Shown here piece by piece: positions 14,124 through 17,167 of a stretch of DNA of 17,167 bases. Made by a program: the position numbers and the translations under genes. The DNA is from Euzebyaceae bacterium (lineage in GTDB: Bacteria > Actinomycetota > Nitriliruptoria > Euzebyales > Egibacteraceae), in assembly GCA_013696915.1 (NCBI GenBank), contig JACCXR010000516.1, positions 1 to 17,167 of the forward strand, written 5' to 3'. The notes below the pieces were generated by a model. The model was not told where the DNA came from, did no database searches, and worked only from the letters and a program-made list of their open reading frames with translations. Numbering within the stretch: position 1 is the first letter of the stretch; each line of letters opens with the position of its first letter.

Positions 14124-14753
14124 GTGAGCACGGTCACCGCCCCCGCGGAGCAGCGTGTCGTGCTCCGCTCGGTGCGCTGGGAAACCTACGAGCGGCTGGT
14201 CGAAGACCACACGGACATGCGGTCGCCGCGCTTCTCCTACGACCGGGGGGTGCTGGAGATCATGAGCCCCGGAACCCTTCACGAGCGCCTCGCGGATCTC
14301 GTCCGCTCCCTTGTGATCACGGTCGCCGAAACCTGGGAGATGGACGTCACGGGCCTGGGATCGGTGACCTTCAGGGACCCGGGCTGGGCACGGGGCTTCG
14401 AGCCGGACGCGTGCTTCTACGTGCTCCACGCCGCAGCCATCCGGGACAAGACAGCCATCGACCCCCGGGTGGACCCGCCGCCCGATGTCGTCTTCGAGGT
14501 CGACATCACCCGCTCCAGCATCGACAAACTCGCCCTGTACGCCCAGTTCGGCGTCCCGGAGGTGTGGCGGCACGACGGAGCAGACGCCGCCATCCTGCTG
14601 CGGGCGGGCGACGGGTACACCGAGACCGGCTCCAGCCGGTCCTTCCCCGGTCTGGGCCCCGGCACGCTGACACGCCTGCTCGACGCCGGTCTGCGCACGC
14701 CGCTCCCGCGGTGGATCGGCGAGGTCCGCGATTGGGCGGCCACCGCCCGGTAG
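14124..14753 (+). CDS. Uma2 family (DUF820) PD-(D/E)xK nuclease-like protein
   Basis: A 209-residue protein with the Uma2/DUF820 layout: SYDRGVLEIMSPGTLHERLADLVRSL, then FEPDACFYV, then DVVFEVDITRSSIDKLALYAQFGVPEVW. The conserved acidic residues and the K of SSIDKLALY match the predicted restriction-endonuclease-like fold, and the acidic candidates (PDA, FEVD) are present. Whether it cuts DNA is not established; family members are abundant in cyanobacteria and some Actinobacteria and are mostly uncharacterised. The GTG start has GGAAGGAG six bases upstream. TATCCT (14094-14099) could be its -10. It lies 40 bases after the permease and 74 bases before the topoisomerase A gene. Codon third positions include somewhat more A and T than its neighbours, a mild hint of separate origin. 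Confidence 0.88.
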   Translation: MSTVTAPAEQRVVLRSVRWETYERLVEDHTDMRSPRFSYDRGVLEIMSPGTLHERLADLVRSLVITVAETWEMDVTGLGSVTFRDPGWARGFEPDACFYVLHAAAIRDKTAIDPRVDPPPDVVFEVDITRSSIDKLALYAQFGVPEVWRHDGADAAILLRAGDGYTETGSSRSFPGLGPGTLTRLLDAGLRTPLPRWIGEVRDWAATAR

Positions 14754-14784
14754 CAGATGCGACGGCCCCGGGGAGGGTGCGCGG

Positions 14785-14790
14785 TACGGT
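14785..14790 (+). promoter_or_regulatory. Candidate -10 element for the topoisomerase A gene
   Basis: TACGGT fits TANNNT and would place a transcript start near 14797, about 30 bases before the GTG start. GAGGAC at 14815-14820, seven bases before that GTG, is a fair ribosome site. No -35 is recognisable. Confidence 0.3.
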
Positions 14791-14827
14791 GCGGGCACCG
14801 GACCCGAACGAGCCGAGGACCGCACCC

Positions 14828-17167
<2,340 letters not shown>

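Overview
This is a very GC-rich window (clearly above 70 % by eye, third codon positions almost all G or C) of chromosomal housekeeping DNA from what looks like a high-GC actinobacterium. The grounds are GTG starts, tight ATGA-type overlaps, extended -10-only promoters, an actinobacterial-style membrane-protein/winged-helix/ABC operon and mycobacterium-like motifs in the topoisomerase. The lysine genes (dapC, dapD) look more like the proteobacterial forms than those of mycobacteria or streptomycetes, so a deep-branching lineage (Thermoleophilia or Nitriliruptoria type) is a reasonable guess but is not proven.

Left to right: a group 1/2 sigma-70 factor on the minus strand (41-934) ends next to a perfect hairpin at the window edge. 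It is divergent from a tightly overlapping plus-strand operon for the succinylase branch of lysine/diaminopimelate synthesis: dapC (1118-2296), dapD (2289-3104), dapE (3101-4180), a 62-residue single-span membrane protein (4177-4365) and a membrane-anchored alpha/beta hydrolase (4375-5475). A minus-strand orphan sensor histidine kinase with two GAF-like regions (5586-7316) converges on this operon. It is divergent from a gyrB/parE-type topoisomerase B subunit (7434-9374).

After that come an EAL-GAF c-di-GMP phosphodiesterase (9523-10830), an OsmC-family peroxidase (10901-11338), and a four-gene operon (11438-14083) of a six-span membrane protein, a winged-helix regulator, an ABC ATPase and an ABC-2 permease. 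The operon promoter is overlapped by a perfect 12-bp-armed inverted repeat, so it is very probably controlled by its own regulator. A Uma2/DUF820 PD-(D/E)xK-type protein (14124-14753) follows. The window ends inside a topoisomerase A subunit (gyrA/parC type, 14828 to past the end).

The B and A subunits probably form one type IIA topoisomerase although five kilobases of unrelated genes separate them. The A subunit lacks a normal GyrA box in its C-terminal domain, which suggests a topoisomerase IV or secondary-gyrase role. A sigma gene near split parE- and parC-like genes recalls the hrdB/parY/parX neighbourhood of streptomycetes. I see no mobile element, CRISPR array, tRNA, rRNA or clear new defence system. 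The best points for follow-up are the operator-controlled ABC operon, the ECF-type promoter in front of the sigma gene, the degenerate GyrA box and the proteobacterial-type dapC-dapD pair.
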